Assembly (NCBI GenBank): GCA_902373525.1
Contig: CABKMN010000005.1
Location: 1-64,000 of the forward strand
Reading direction: 5' to 3'
DNA: 64,000 nt
Source of the DNA: an uncultured Bilophila sp.
GTDB taxonomy: Bacteria > Desulfobacterota > Desulfovibrionia > Desulfovibrionales > Desulfovibrionaceae
Both the position numbers and the translations under genes were made by a program. This document shows, one piece after another, positions 1 through 9,078 of the stretch; the stretch's first letter is position 1; every line of letters starts with the position of its first letter. Under the pieces are notes generated by a model. The model made no database searches. It worked only from the letters and a program-made list of their open reading frames with translations, and had not been told where the DNA came from.

Positions 1-807
1 CCCCTCGTCCCCGCCCCGGAAAAAATCACGCCGCCCGCCTCGCAGGACGGGGAACAGGCCGTGCTTTCCGGCGTCAAGCCGGTCATCGAGCTTCTGGAGC
101 GCGAACCCGAACGTATCGACGCCGTCCTGATCCGCAAGGGCCGCCGCTCGCAGGACACCGACCGCATCCTTGATTTGTGCCGCGCCGCCAAGGTCCGGTT
201 CACGCTGACGGACGCCCAGAGCCTCGACCGCCTGTGCCCGACGGGCCATCAGGGCGTCGTCGCCCGGCTTTTCGAGGCCGGATTCACCGAATTTTCCGAT
301 CTGCTGACGGCGGCGGCCGACGCCCCGCTGCCGCTCATTCTCGTACTCGATCAGGTGCAGGACCCCGGCAACGCGGGCACGCTCGCCCGCACGCTCTACG
401 CGCTGGGCGGGGCCGGACTGGTCATCCCCCGCCACAACGGGGCCTTTCTGGGCGCGGGCGCACGCCGCGCCGCCGCCGGGGCGCTCGAACGGCTGCCGGT
501 CGCCAAGGTCATGAATCTCTCCCGCGCGCTGGACGAGGCCCGCGACGCCGGGTTCCTGATCTACGGGGCCGCGTTCGGCGAGGGAAGCCTCGACGCCTTC
601 ACCGCCCCTCTGCACACCCCCGCCCTGCTCGTCCTCGGCAACGAGGAACACGGCATCCGCCCGCAGGTCGCCAAACGCTGCCACCACCTTCTGCACATCC
701 CCATGCTGCGGGAGTTCGATTCGCTCAACGTGGCGCAGGCGGGCGGCATCCTGACGGGCTGTTTCGCCCGCCGGCATCTTGAAAAACATCCCGGAGCAAC
801 GTCATGA
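1..807 (+). CDS. TrmH/SpoU-family RNA 2'-O-methyltransferase, 5' end outside window
   Basis: Probable S-adenosylmethionine-dependent ribose methyltransferase acting on rRNA or tRNA (SPOUT fold, RlmB/TrmH group). Seen: an N-terminal substrate-binding stretch beginning LSGVKPVIELL, then the three SPOUT motifs: LVLDQVQDPGNAGTLAR, LLVLGNEEHGIRP, and FDSLNVAQAGGILTG near the C-terminus. The frame is open from base 1. A GTG at 61 could start a 248-residue protein, but it falls exactly where the substrate-binding domain begins, so the true start probably lies upstream. The TGA overlaps the next start codon (ATGA, 804-807), which implies cotranscription with the phosphofructokinase gene. The family is certain; the modified nucleotide is not. 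Confidence 0.85.
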   Translation, partial: PLVPAPEKITPPASQDGEQAVLSGVKPVIELLEREPERIDAVLIRKGRRSQDTDRILDLCRAAKVRFTLTDAQSLDRLCPTGHQGVVARLFEAGFTEFSDLLTAAADAPLPLILVLDQVQDPGNAGTLARTLYALGGAGLVIPRHNGAFLGAGARRAAAGALERLPVAKVMNLSRALDEARDAGFLIYGAAFGEGSLDAFTAPLHTPALLVLGNEEHGIRPQVAKRCHHLLHIPMLREFDSLNVAQAGGILTGCFARRHLEKHPGATS

Positions 808-2126
808 TGTGCGAATGCAGCATCCCCGTCCGCGAAATCCCCATCGCCACGCTCGGCCCGGCCAAAATCCCGTCCCCCCTGCCCTACGGCGGCATGCTGG
901 ACACCGGGAACGTCCTGCTGAGCGTGAACAACGAGTACGACGAAGACCTCGGCGAACCGCAGACCCTGCAACTCGAAGAAGCCGGGCCGCGTCGGGACCT
1001 GTATTTCGATCCCGGCAAGACCAAGTGCGCCATCGTCACCTGCGGCGGGCTCTGCCCCGGCCTGAACGACGTCATCCGGGCCATCGTCCTTGAGGCGTAC
1101 CACGCCTACAAGACGCCCTCGGTCCTCGGCATCCGCTACGGCCTCGAAGGGTTCATCCCTTCCTGCAACCACAACGTGATGGAGCTGACCCCGGCCAGCG
1201 TCGAGCATATCTACCAGTTCGGCGGCACGCTCCTCGGCTCCTCGCGCGGCCCGCAGGACCCGGCGGAAATCGTGGACGCCCTCGAACGCCTCAACGTGAG
1301 CGTGCTCTTCGTCATCGGCGGCGACGGCTCCATGAAGGCGGCCTCCGCCATCGCGAAGGAAGTGCGGCGGCGCAACATCCGCATCTCCGTCATCGGCATC
1401 CCCAAGACCATCGACAACGACATCAATTTCGTGCCCCAGTCCTTCGGCTTCGACACCGCCGTGGACAAGGCCACGGAGGCCATCGGCTGCGCCCATGTGG
1501 AAGCGGTGGGCACGCCCAACGGCATCGGCATCGTCAAGCTCATGGGCCGCGAGTCCGGCTTCATCGCGGCGCAGGCGGCCCTCGCCCTGCGCGAGGCCAA
1601 TTTCGTCCTCATCCCCGAAGCGCCGTTCCAGCTTTACGGGGAAGGCGGGCTTCTGCCCGCGCTGGAAGCCCGGCTGCGGCTGCGCAGCCACGCCGTGATC
1701 ATCGCCGCCGAGGGGGCGGGACAGCACCTCCTCCAGCGCAACGAGGCCCGCGACGCCTCCGGCAACCCGGTGCTGGCCGACGTGGGCAGCCTGCTCAAAA
1801 ACGCCATTTCCGAATACCTGCGCGACAAGATGCCGTTCAGCATCAAATACATCGATCCGAGCTACATCATCCGCTCCGTTCCGGCCAACGCCAACGACCG
1901 GGTGTACTGCGGCTTTCTGGGCCAGCACGCCGTCCACGCGGCGATGGCGGGCCGGACCGAAATGGTCGTCGCCAAGATCATGGACCACTATGTCCATATC
2001 CCGCTGGAACTCGTCACCAAGAAACGCCGCAAGCTCAACATCCGCTCCGGTCTGTGGCGCGCCGTGCTCGAATCGACCGGACAGGGCGAATTGACCGGCA
2101 TGCTGCCCGAAGGCGAAAAAGCGTAG
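804..2126 (+). CDS. ATP-type 6-phosphofructokinase (plant/spirochaete-like group)
   Basis: Phosphorylates fructose 6-phosphate to fructose 1,6-bisphosphate in glycolysis. The 440-residue protein is longer than the roughly 320 residues of E. coli PfkA because of an N-terminal extension of about 70 residues. Visible motifs are TCGGLCPGLND, GGTLLGSSRG, the nucleotide site IGGDGSMKAA, the catalytic loop PKTIDNDINFVPQSFGFDTA, and MGRESGFIA. Within this family GGDGS (glycine rather than aspartate) predicts ATP as donor, while PKTIDND (lysine) is the form shared with pyrophosphate enzymes and plant ATP-PFKs. It overlaps the methyltransferase stop by 4 bp and ends 6 bp before the helicase gene. Donor specificity is inferred. 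Confidence 0.88.
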   Translation: MMCECSIPVREIPIATLGPAKIPSPLPYGGMLDTGNVLLSVNNEYDEDLGEPQTLQLEEAGPRRDLYFDPGKTKCAIVTCGGLCPGLNDVIRAIVLEAYHAYKTPSVLGIRYGLEGFIPSCNHNVMELTPASVEHIYQFGGTLLGSSRGPQDPAEIVDALERLNVSVLFVIGGDGSMKAASAIAKEVRRRNIRISVIGIPKTIDNDINFVPQSFGFDTAVDKATEAIGCAHVEAVGTPNGIGIVKLMGRESGFIAAQAALALREANFVLIPEAPFQLYGEGGLLPALEARLRLRSHAVIIAAEGAGQHLLQRNEARDASGNPVLADVGSLLKNAISEYLRDKMPFSIKYIDPSYIIRSVPANANDRVYCGFLGQHAVHAAMAGRTEMVVAKIMDHYVHIPLELVTKKRRKLNIRSGLWRAVLESTGQGELTGMLPEGEKA

Positions 2127-2132
2127 TCTCCC

Positions 2133-5100
2133 GTGGCCGACATGTCCCAGCAAGCGCCCCAGCTCAGGCAAATCCGCGCCTCGGCGGGTTCGGGCAAGAC
2201 CTATGAACTGACCACGAGTTTCCTGAACCATCTCGCGGACGCGGCGGAGACGGGCGGCGACCCGTTCTCCGGTTGTCGCGCCGTGCGGTCCGGGCCGCAC
2301 GGGTGGCCGGAAATTCTGGCCGTCACATTCACCAACCGCGCCGCCGCCGAAATGCAGGAACGCATCATCGGCCGCCTCAAGGACACCGCGCTGGGCACGG
2401 GCCGGTCCGCCCCCGGCTGGACCCGCGAGCAGGCCCGGCGCTGGGTGGGCATCATCCTGCGCCGGTACGGCTCGCTCAACGTCCGCACCATCGACAGCCT
2501 GCTGCACCTCATCGTCCGGCTCACCGCGCTGGAACTGGACCTGCCGCCGGACTTCGAGCCCGTCTTCTCCACGGACGAAGCCGTCGCGCCCCTGCTGGAC
2601 ACCCTGCTCGAACAGTCGCGGCGGGACGAGCGCCTGCATGCCCTGCTGGCGGACGCGTGCAGAGACGTCTTCTTTCATTCCAAGCAGCGCGGCTTCCTCG
2701 CCGGGGACGCCCTGCGCGAACGGGTGACGGACCTGCTCCTGCCGGTCATGGGAACCCGCGCCGCCGGGCTGGCCCGACCGGCGGACATCGCGGAGCGGCT
2801 CGAAGCCCTGATCCGCGATCTGCGCGACGCGACGGAGCGTCTCGCGGTCCTGCTGACCGAGGAAAAACTCGCCGTATCCGCGCACCTGCTCAAGGCGCTG
2901 GACGCCTGCCGGAAAAACGCGCCCAACGCCCTGCCGCCCAAGTCCGCCATGTGGGACAAAAGCTGTCTGGACGAATGCCTCAACAAGGCGTCCAAAGGGA
3001 AAGCGTCCGATGACGCCGTCTCCGCCTTCACCGCACTTCAGGAGGCCGTCCGCAAGCTGAAGAGCGACGGGGAACTTCTCCGCCGGGCGCTTCGGGTCAT
3101 GCCGTTCGTGGAACTGGCGCAGGAACTGGCCGATCAGCTCCCCGACTTCCTCAAACGCGAAGGGGCGATTCCGGCGACCTTCATTCCCCGGCTGGCGCGC
3201 CGGGTGCTTTCGGGCGACTACGGCGTGCCCGAAGCCTTCTGCCGTCTGGGGACGAGTCTGACCCACATCCTTGTGGACGAATTTCAGGATACCAGCCGCG
3301 AACAATGGGACGCCATCCACCCGCTCGTCCTCGAAGCGCTTTCGCGCGGCGGCTCGCTGACGTGGGTGGGCGACGTCAAGCAGGCCATCTACGGCTGGCG
3401 CGGCGGAGACGCCACCCTGTTCGACGAGGTCCGCTCCGACACGGAACTTTGCGCCGTGGCCCCGGCCCCGCACATCGACACCCTGCCCACCAACTGGCGG
3501 AGCTGCCGGGCCATCGTCGAAACCAACAACACCCTGTTCGGCAAACTGGCCGAAACCGGCACGGCCCGCGCGGTGCTCTCCGCCATGCTTCCCAAGGATA
3601 CGCCGTCCGCGCTGCTGGAAACGCTTCTCGAAGAAGGAGGCAGGCTGCTCCGGGAAGGCTTCGACAGCGCCGAACAGCAGGTCGCACCCGGCAAGGCCGA
3701 AGGCTACCTGCGGCTCCGGCGCGTCTACGGGGACAAGAACGAGGACCTTGACGAAGAAGTCCACGCCCGGCTGCTGGAGTGCGTCCGGGAGATCGGGGAA
3801 CGCCGCCCGTGGGGCGACGTCACCGTGCTGGTCCGCTCCAACGGCCGGGCCGCGCAGGTCGCCGGATGGCTGATGGAGGAAGGCGTCCCCGTAGTCACGG
3901 ACAACAGCTTCCTGCTGGCGGAACATCCGCTGGTGGAACAGCTGACCGCGCTCCTGACCTTTCTGGATTCCCCGCGCAACGATCTGGCCTTCTGGACGTT
4001 CCTGTCGGGACGGCAGATACTCCTCCCGCTCATCGGGATCGGCGCGCAGGAACTTGAGGACTGGGCCGCGGCCCGCAGAACGGCTGAACGCCGCAACATG
4101 CCGCTGTTCATGGCCTTCCGCGAAGATTTCCCCGACGTCTGGAAGGCGTGGATCGCTCCGTTCCACGCCGACGCGGGCCTGCTCACGCCCTACGACGTCA
4201 CCCGCGAGGTGCTGGAACGCCTCGACATCCGGAAACGCTATCCCGACGAGGCCGCGTTCGTCCGCCGCTTTCTGGAAATCATTCACGTCGCGGAAGGACA
4301 GGGGTACGGTTCGCTATCCTCGTTCCTCGAATACTGGAACAAGCACGGACAGCAGGAAAAGGCTCCCATGCCCGAAACCCTCGACGCGGTGCGCGTGATG
4401 ACCATGCATAAGTCGAAAGGGTTGCAGTTCCCGGTGGTCATCGTGCCGTGGCACCATTTCGCATCGCGCGCGGACAGCCCCGCCGTGGAGACGCATGTGG
4501 ACGGCCTGACGGTCCTCGCGCCGCGCGGCCCGGCTTCCGGTTACGAGCACTACAAGGCGCTGGCGGACAACGCCCGCGAAGCCCTGCACCTGCTCTACGT
4601 CGCATGGACACGGGCGGAAGAGGAACTGTACGCCTTCCTGACCGAAACGGCCTCCAGCCGCAACGGCGCGGGACTCGGCAACGGGCTGGACGTGCTCCTC
4701 GGCGCGCTCCCCATGACCGGGGACGTCTTCGAGACCGGGACGCCCGGCGTCGGGCATCCGAATCCGGCGGCCCCGGCGGAACGGGACGCGGACGCAACGC
4801 CGCCGAACCCGGATACGACAGACGTCCCGGATACGCCCGACGTGTCCGAAGCCACGGTCGTCCCGCCGGTACGGGAAGACGGACGCTGGCGGCCCATGCA
4901 CTGGCTGCCCCGGCTGCGTATTTTCCGTAACCCGCTGGAAGAATTTTCCTTCACCCAAAAGCGGCGCGGCATTTTCGTACACCATTGTCTGGAATGCCTG
5001 CAAACCGCCGGACAGCTTACCGGACATCCCGAAGACGACGCCCGCCGGGCGTTTCAGCAGGGCTTGCGGACCTTTCCCCTCCCGATCCGCGACCCGCAGG

Positions 5101-5414
5101 CCGTGGAACAGGAAGTCGTGGACATGCTCGCGTGGTACGCGTCCCTGCCGGAAGCGCCGGTCTGGCTGCAATACGGAACGCCCGAACAGGAACTCATCGA
5201 CGAATCCGGCAATCTGTTCCGCTCCGACCTTGTGGTGAACGACGGAAAGGCGATCACCGTCGTCGAATACAAGACCGGCGCGCCGACGCCCGCGCACGAG
5301 GCCCAGCTCCAACGCTATATGAGCCTCATCGCCAAGGCGTCGGCCCTGCCCGTCCGCGGCGCGCTGGTCTACCTCGATCTCAAGCGGCTCGACATCAAAC
5401 AGCTACGGCCATGA
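2133..5414 (+). CDS. AddA/UvrD-like helicase with C-terminal PD-(D/E)XK nuclease
   Basis: Probable ATP-dependent helicase-nuclease for recombinational double-strand break repair (AddA/RecB type). Superfamily 1 motifs occur in order: Walker A ASAGSGKTY (residues 16-24), FTNRAAAEM, VRTIDSLL, Walker B VDEFQDTS (about 381-388), GDVKQAIYGWRGG, NWRSCRAIVE, MTMHKSKGLQFPVV and LYVAWTRAEEELY. The C-terminus carries a nuclease signature: Asp1032, then Glu1045-Tyr-Lys1047 in VVEYKTG. At 1093 residues it matches AddA-like proteins. An AddB-like partner is not seen in the window and may lie upstream. The GTG start at 2133 is used; ATG at 2142 is an alternative and neither has a strong ribosome site. The stop overlaps the next ATG. 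Confidence 0.85.
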   Translation: MADMSQQAPQLRQIRASAGSGKTYELTTSFLNHLADAAETGGDPFSGCRAVRSGPHGWPEILAVTFTNRAAAEMQERIIGRLKDTALGTGRSAPGWTREQARRWVGIILRRYGSLNVRTIDSLLHLIVRLTALELDLPPDFEPVFSTDEAVAPLLDTLLEQSRRDERLHALLADACRDVFFHSKQRGFLAGDALRERVTDLLLPVMGTRAAGLARPADIAERLEALIRDLRDATERLAVLLTEEKLAVSAHLLKALDACRKNAPNALPPKSAMWDKSCLDECLNKASKGKASDDAVSAFTALQEAVRKLKSDGELLRRALRVMPFVELAQELADQLPDFLKREGAIPATFIPRLARRVLSGDYGVPEAFCRLGTSLTHILVDEFQDTSREQWDAIHPLVLEALSRGGSLTWVGDVKQAIYGWRGGDATLFDEVRSDTELCAVAPAPHIDTLPTNWRSCRAIVETNNTLFGKLAETGTARAVLSAMLPKDTPSALLETLLEEGGRLLREGFDSAEQQVAPGKAEGYLRLRRVYGDKNEDLDEEVHARLLECVREIGERRPWGDVTVLVRSNGRAAQVAGWLMEEGVPVVTDNSFLLAEHPLVEQLTALLTFLDSPRNDLAFWTFLSGRQILLPLIGIGAQELEDWAAARRTAERRNMPLFMAFREDFPDVWKAWIAPFHADAGLLTPYDVTREVLERLDIRKRYPDEAAFVRRFLEIIHVAEGQGYGSLSSFLEYWNKHGQQEKAPMPETLDAVRVMTMHKSKGLQFPVVIVPWHHFASRADSPAVETHVDGLTVLAPRGPASGYEHYKALADNAREALHLLYVAWTRAEEELYAFLTETASSRNGAGLGNGLDVLLGALPMTGDVFETGTPGVGHPNPAAPAERDADATPPNPDTTDVPDTPDVSEATVVPPVREDGRWRPMHWLPRLRIFRNPLEEFSFTQKRRGIFVHHCLECLQTAGQLTGHPEDDARRAFQQGLRTFPLPIRDPQAVEQEVVDMLAWYASLPEAPVWLQYGTPEQELIDESGNLFRSDLVVNDGKAITVVEYKTGAPTPAHEAQLQRYMSLIAKASALPVRGALVYLDLKRLDIKQLRP

Positions 5415-8400
5415 AGCGTTCCCTCGTTCTGTTCTGCCTGCTCCCCCTCGTCTGGGCGCTGATCCTCGCGACCGGTCTGCTCGTCTATACCTTCAATCAG
5501 GACCCGGCGTGGCTCGCCCGCGCGCTTTCCGCCCGCGTTTCCCATCCCGAAGCCGGGCTGACGCTGTCGGCGCAGCAGGCGCGGCTCTCCCTGTTTCCGT
5601 TGCCTTCGGCCAAGGTCGAACAACTGGTGCTCCGCACCCCCGATATGGCCCTGTTCGTCGACGCGTGCACCCTGTCCCCGGACTGGTGGGAACTGCTTCA
5701 CGGACGACTGCGCGTCACCGGCCTCAGCCTCGACGGCCCCACGCTGCTGTTGCGGCGCTCCGCCCCGCCCGCGACGGGCACGCCGGACAACCCGTCCGAA
5801 CCGTCCGCCATCGCCCTGCCCCCACAACTGGCGGGGATGGAGGTTTCGCTGGAAAACGGAACCGTCGCCGCGCTGACGCCCAAGGCCACAGGAGGCCTGC
5901 GCCCCAAGTGGTCGCTGTCCGGGCTGTCCGGCTCATGCACCCTTCCCGAAGCCGACGAGCCGGGCGAACTGACGCTCGCCGCCCAGCGCGCCGAATGGTA
6001 CGGGACGGCGGAAGAACCGGCCCGCACGGTACGGGACGCCCGGTTCCGGCTCACCAACGTGACGCTGGAGTCGGAACGCGCGTTCCGCCTGAACGCCGAC
6101 GCAGCGTTTCCCCTGCCTTTCGAAGGCGCCCCCCGGTTCGCGCTGACTCTGTCCGCCGAAGCGCGGGAGGACACCCTGACCGTCAAGGGCGCGGCGTCCC
6201 TCGACGGCGCCTTTTCCCTGAAACGGCAGACCGTTCCCGTCCACATGCTCGTTCCGTTCTCCGCCGAAGCCTCTCTTCCCGAACGCCTCGGCGAAACGGC
6301 CTTCCCCGCGCTCGACATCAAAGGAGCCGAGCTGAAAATCGACGGCGACGCCGCGAGCCTCGACGGGCAGTTCCTGCTTGCCAAGAACGAGCAAGACGGC
6401 CTCGTCCCCACGCTCCGGGGAACGCTGGAGGTCGTCCGCCTGAGCCTGCCCCGCTGGTTCGGCTTTGCGCGGGACCTTCCGCCGGGCGTGCAGGCCGCGC
6501 TGGACGACCTGACCGGCACGCTTCCCTTCGAGCTGACCCCGAAACGGCTCAGCGTCACCAACGCCAAGGCCACCGCGCTGGATACCGTGTTCAAGGGCGC
6601 CGGGGGCGTGAGCGATTTCGCCAAACCCGTGGTCGAACTGGACATGACGACGCAGGACGCGCCCATCAACCGAATTTTCCCCGAACTGGAAAACCGCAGG
6701 ATTTCTGCACCGCAGTACGAGGTTCCGCCGCTCGTCGGCGGGGACGAGCCTTCCGACACGGAAGGGCCGGACTACGACATCCGGCTGTCGGCTCGCCGGG
6801 CCGCCTTCTGGAAGTGGACCGGAAATGACGCCTCCGTCCGCATCATGCCCGATCCGGGCAATACGGACCAGCCCCGCATCGGCATCCGCTGCGGATCGCT
6901 GTACGGCGGCAGCGCGCAGGCCGAACTCGTTCCCGGCGACGTGCTGTCCCTGTCCCTCGCCGCCAACGGCGTGAACGCGGAAAAACTGGTTACCCCGCTC
7001 GCGGGCCACGCCTTCGTCAAGGGCACGCTGTCGGGCTCCGCGAAGCTCACGGCCCGCCCCTCGTCGCTCGCCGCGTTTTTATCCAGCGTCAAGGGTTCCG
7101 CCGAGATACGCCTCGAAAAGGGTACCCTCACGCCTACGCGCACGGGCAGGCCGCTCGCCTTCTCGCAGGGCGGCCTCTCCTTTCAGGGCGCGGGAAGCCG
7201 GACGCAGGGCGCGCAGCCGCAATACGGCTATTCCGGGCAGTGGCGGGCGAACCTGACCACCGCCGACTGGCAGGGCGCGCTCTCCCTGACGGGGGCGCTC
7301 CTGTTCCCCACCTCCGGCCCCTTCGGCCTGCGCGCGGAAGGCGTTCCCGCGTCCGGCAACGGCTCGATGAAGGGCGTCAACGCGCAGGCGACCGGCACGC
7401 TGTCCTTCGACACCCGGCGCGGCGCGCTGAACGTCGACAACGCCAAGGGACAATTCGACATGAAGGGGGCGACGGGCCGTTTCAACGGTTCGGCACGCGG
7501 TTCCCAACTGGACAAGTCGCCCGTCTGGGAGGCGGCGCTCTCGTGTTCGACCGACAACCTCCGCGCCCTGCTGGCGCGCTGGGACCTGCTCCCCTCCGGC
7601 CTTTCCCCGCGGATGCCCGGACAGGCCCGTGCCGAAGCCAAAGTCCGGCTGGACGACAACGCCGTGACGATCAGCGAACTGGAAGGCTCCGTCGACGCCA
7701 CCCGTTTCTCGGGCCGGATCGAACGCCTCAAGGGCACGCCGCCGCGCTGGAACGCCGACCTCCGGCTGGGCGCGCTGAATCTCTCGGACTATCTTCCCTC
7801 TTCCAAGGGCAACACGTCATCCGGTGGGCCGTGGAACGTAAACCGGCTCAAGTCGCTGGACCTTGAGGGACAACTCAAGGCCGAACGCCTGACCGTCGCC
7901 CGCATCCCGCACGAGAACCTGAGCGCGCCGATCACCATCAGGGACGGCGTGCTCACCGCCGATCCCATCAAGGCCCGCGTGGCGGGCGGCACCGCCGGAG
8001 CGGGATTCCGGGCCGAAACCGCTTCCGGCGGCCTGCTCGCCCGGCTGCGCTACACCCTGAAGTCGGTCAACGTGCTCACCCTGTGCCGGGAGCGCGGGCA
8101 GGAACAGCTCCTGTCCGGCAAGGGCGACCTCGACGCGGACGTCAAGGGTCTCCTCCGTTCGGGCGCGGACATTCCGGCGGCCCTGAACGGCACGCTGAGC
8201 TTCATCATCCGCAACGGCGAGCTCGACGCCCGGCGTCCGGGAGGGCTGAACCGGTTCAGTTCGCTGAGCGCCTCGGGCAACCTGTCCGGGGGCGTCCTCA
8301 CCACGCGGGACCTGAACCTTTCCGGCGCGCTGTCCGTCCGGGGCTACGGCAGCATCAACCTGCTGAACTGGACGCTGGACTACGCGCTGAACGTAACGGG

Positions 8401-8569
8401 CCCCGGCATCCCCAACATTCCGGTGCGCTATTACGGCAGCCTCAACGCGCCGCAGCGGAGCTTCAACGCCACCGGCATCCTCGCCAACGCCCTCAACAGC
8501 ATCGGCAGCGGCTTCCTGACCATTCTGGACGGCGTAGTGTCCGCGCCCCTGCGTTTCCTCGCCCCATAA
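5411..8569 (+). CDS. AsmA-family inner-membrane-anchored periplasmic protein
   Basis: Large (1052 residues) AsmA-like protein. This family, related to YhdP/TamB bridge proteins, is linked to outer-membrane phospholipid and lipopolysaccharide homeostasis. Seen: a single N-terminal membrane anchor (LVLFCLLPLVWALILATGLL), then a long beta-rich region full of short repeats of alternating hydrophobic and acidic residues. The C-terminal block (KGDLDADVKGLL, SFIIRNGELDARRPGG) is typical of the AsmA domain. The ATG at 5411 is chosen because it follows the helicase TGA with a 4-bp ATGA overlap and directly precedes the anchor; the same frame is open further upstream but has no support. Its transport role is a family-level inference. 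Confidence 0.8.
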   Translation: MKRSLVLFCLLPLVWALILATGLLVYTFNQDPAWLARALSARVSHPEAGLTLSAQQARLSLFPLPSAKVEQLVLRTPDMALFVDACTLSPDWWELLHGRLRVTGLSLDGPTLLLRRSAPPATGTPDNPSEPSAIALPPQLAGMEVSLENGTVAALTPKATGGLRPKWSLSGLSGSCTLPEADEPGELTLAAQRAEWYGTAEEPARTVRDARFRLTNVTLESERAFRLNADAAFPLPFEGAPRFALTLSAEAREDTLTVKGAASLDGAFSLKRQTVPVHMLVPFSAEASLPERLGETAFPALDIKGAELKIDGDAASLDGQFLLAKNEQDGLVPTLRGTLEVVRLSLPRWFGFARDLPPGVQAALDDLTGTLPFELTPKRLSVTNAKATALDTVFKGAGGVSDFAKPVVELDMTTQDAPINRIFPELENRRISAPQYEVPPLVGGDEPSDTEGPDYDIRLSARRAAFWKWTGNDASVRIMPDPGNTDQPRIGIRCGSLYGGSAQAELVPGDVLSLSLAANGVNAEKLVTPLAGHAFVKGTLSGSAKLTARPSSLAAFLSSVKGSAEIRLEKGTLTPTRTGRPLAFSQGGLSFQGAGSRTQGAQPQYGYSGQWRANLTTADWQGALSLTGALLFPTSGPFGLRAEGVPASGNGSMKGVNAQATGTLSFDTRRGALNVDNAKGQFDMKGATGRFNGSARGSQLDKSPVWEAALSCSTDNLRALLARWDLLPSGLSPRMPGQARAEAKVRLDDNAVTISELEGSVDATRFSGRIERLKGTPPRWNADLRLGALNLSDYLPSSKGNTSSGGPWNVNRLKSLDLEGQLKAERLTVARIPHENLSAPITIRDGVLTADPIKARVAGGTAGAGFRAETASGGLLARLRYTLKSVNVLTLCRERGQEQLLSGKGDLDADVKGLLRSGADIPAALNGTLSFIIRNGELDARRPGGLNRFSSLSASGNLSGGVLTTRDLNLSGALSVRGYGSINLLNWTLDYALNVTGPGIPNIPVRYYGSLNAPQRSFNATGILANALNSIGSGFLTILDGVVSAPLRFLAP

Positions 8570-8571
8570 CG

Positions 8572-8605
8572 AAAAGGGCGCGGCCAACCGGCCTCGCCCC
8601 TTTCC
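8572..8605. terminator. Probable bidirectional terminator between convergent genes
   Basis: A hairpin, AAAGGGCG-C-GGCC / GGCC-T-CGCCCCTTT with an AACC loop, sits between the AsmA gene and the convergent small gene at 8625. A-rich bases lie to the left and T-rich bases just right, so it could serve both strands. Confidence 0.6.
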
Positions 8606-8624
8606 GAAAACGTTTTTCGCACGG

Positions 8625-8891
8625 CTATTCGCCGATGGTGTACTCCACCCACGGCAGGCTGATCACCCGCACCTGCTTGAGGAAGGCCACCACATCGTCG
8701 GGGCCGTGATAGCGCGTCACCTTGAGGTCGTCATGGCTGAGCAGCGCCACCGGCACGTCGGGGAACAGCTTCTGCGCCTCTTCCGAAAAGGCTTCCACGT
8801 CCTTGGGGTTCATGAACAGCTTGGGGTCCACCAGCACCACCGCGAAATCCAGTCCGCATTGCGTAATCCGCGCAGCTTGCAGTTTCGGCAT
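8625..8891 (-). CDS. Small conserved-type hypothetical protein (88 aa)
   Basis: I do not recognise a named family. The 88-residue product starts MPKLQAARITQCGLDF and has alternating beta/alpha segments (FAVVLVDPKLF, VPVALLSHDDLKVTRYHG, VVAFLKQVRV). The pattern is compatible with a small Rossmann-like or thioredoxin-like alpha/beta fold. There is no signal peptide or membrane segment. A ribosome site (AAGGA) precedes the ATG. It is convergent with the AsmA gene and divergent from the EF-hand protein gene. Codon use matches the GC-rich neighbours, which supports a real gene. Confidence 0.6.
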   Translation of the reverse strand: MPKLQAARITQCGLDFAVVLVDPKLFMNPKDVEAFSEEAQKLFPDVPVALLSHDDLKVTRYHGPDDVVAFLKQVRVISLPWVEYTIGE

Positions 8892-9078
8892 CGTTTTTCC
8901 TTCGGGTTTCGAGTTGCTCTTCTTCGGGGGAAGCCTCCCCCGTCCGTGATGCCGTCTTGTACGTCTTCTCGACGAAAAAGGCTACGGCCCCCGCTCTCGC
9001 CCTCCGGCACATTTTCATTTGAAAAGGGCCCGATCCGGCGTACAGCGGACGAGAACAGTCTTGACCGGAGGATTTCCC

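Noticed and set aside
561..4286. 1241-codon open frame on the minus strand
   Set aside because: It runs antisense to the phosphofructokinase and helicase genes, both of which have full family motifs. Its translation is low-complexity and motif-free, as expected from GC-rich antisense frames.
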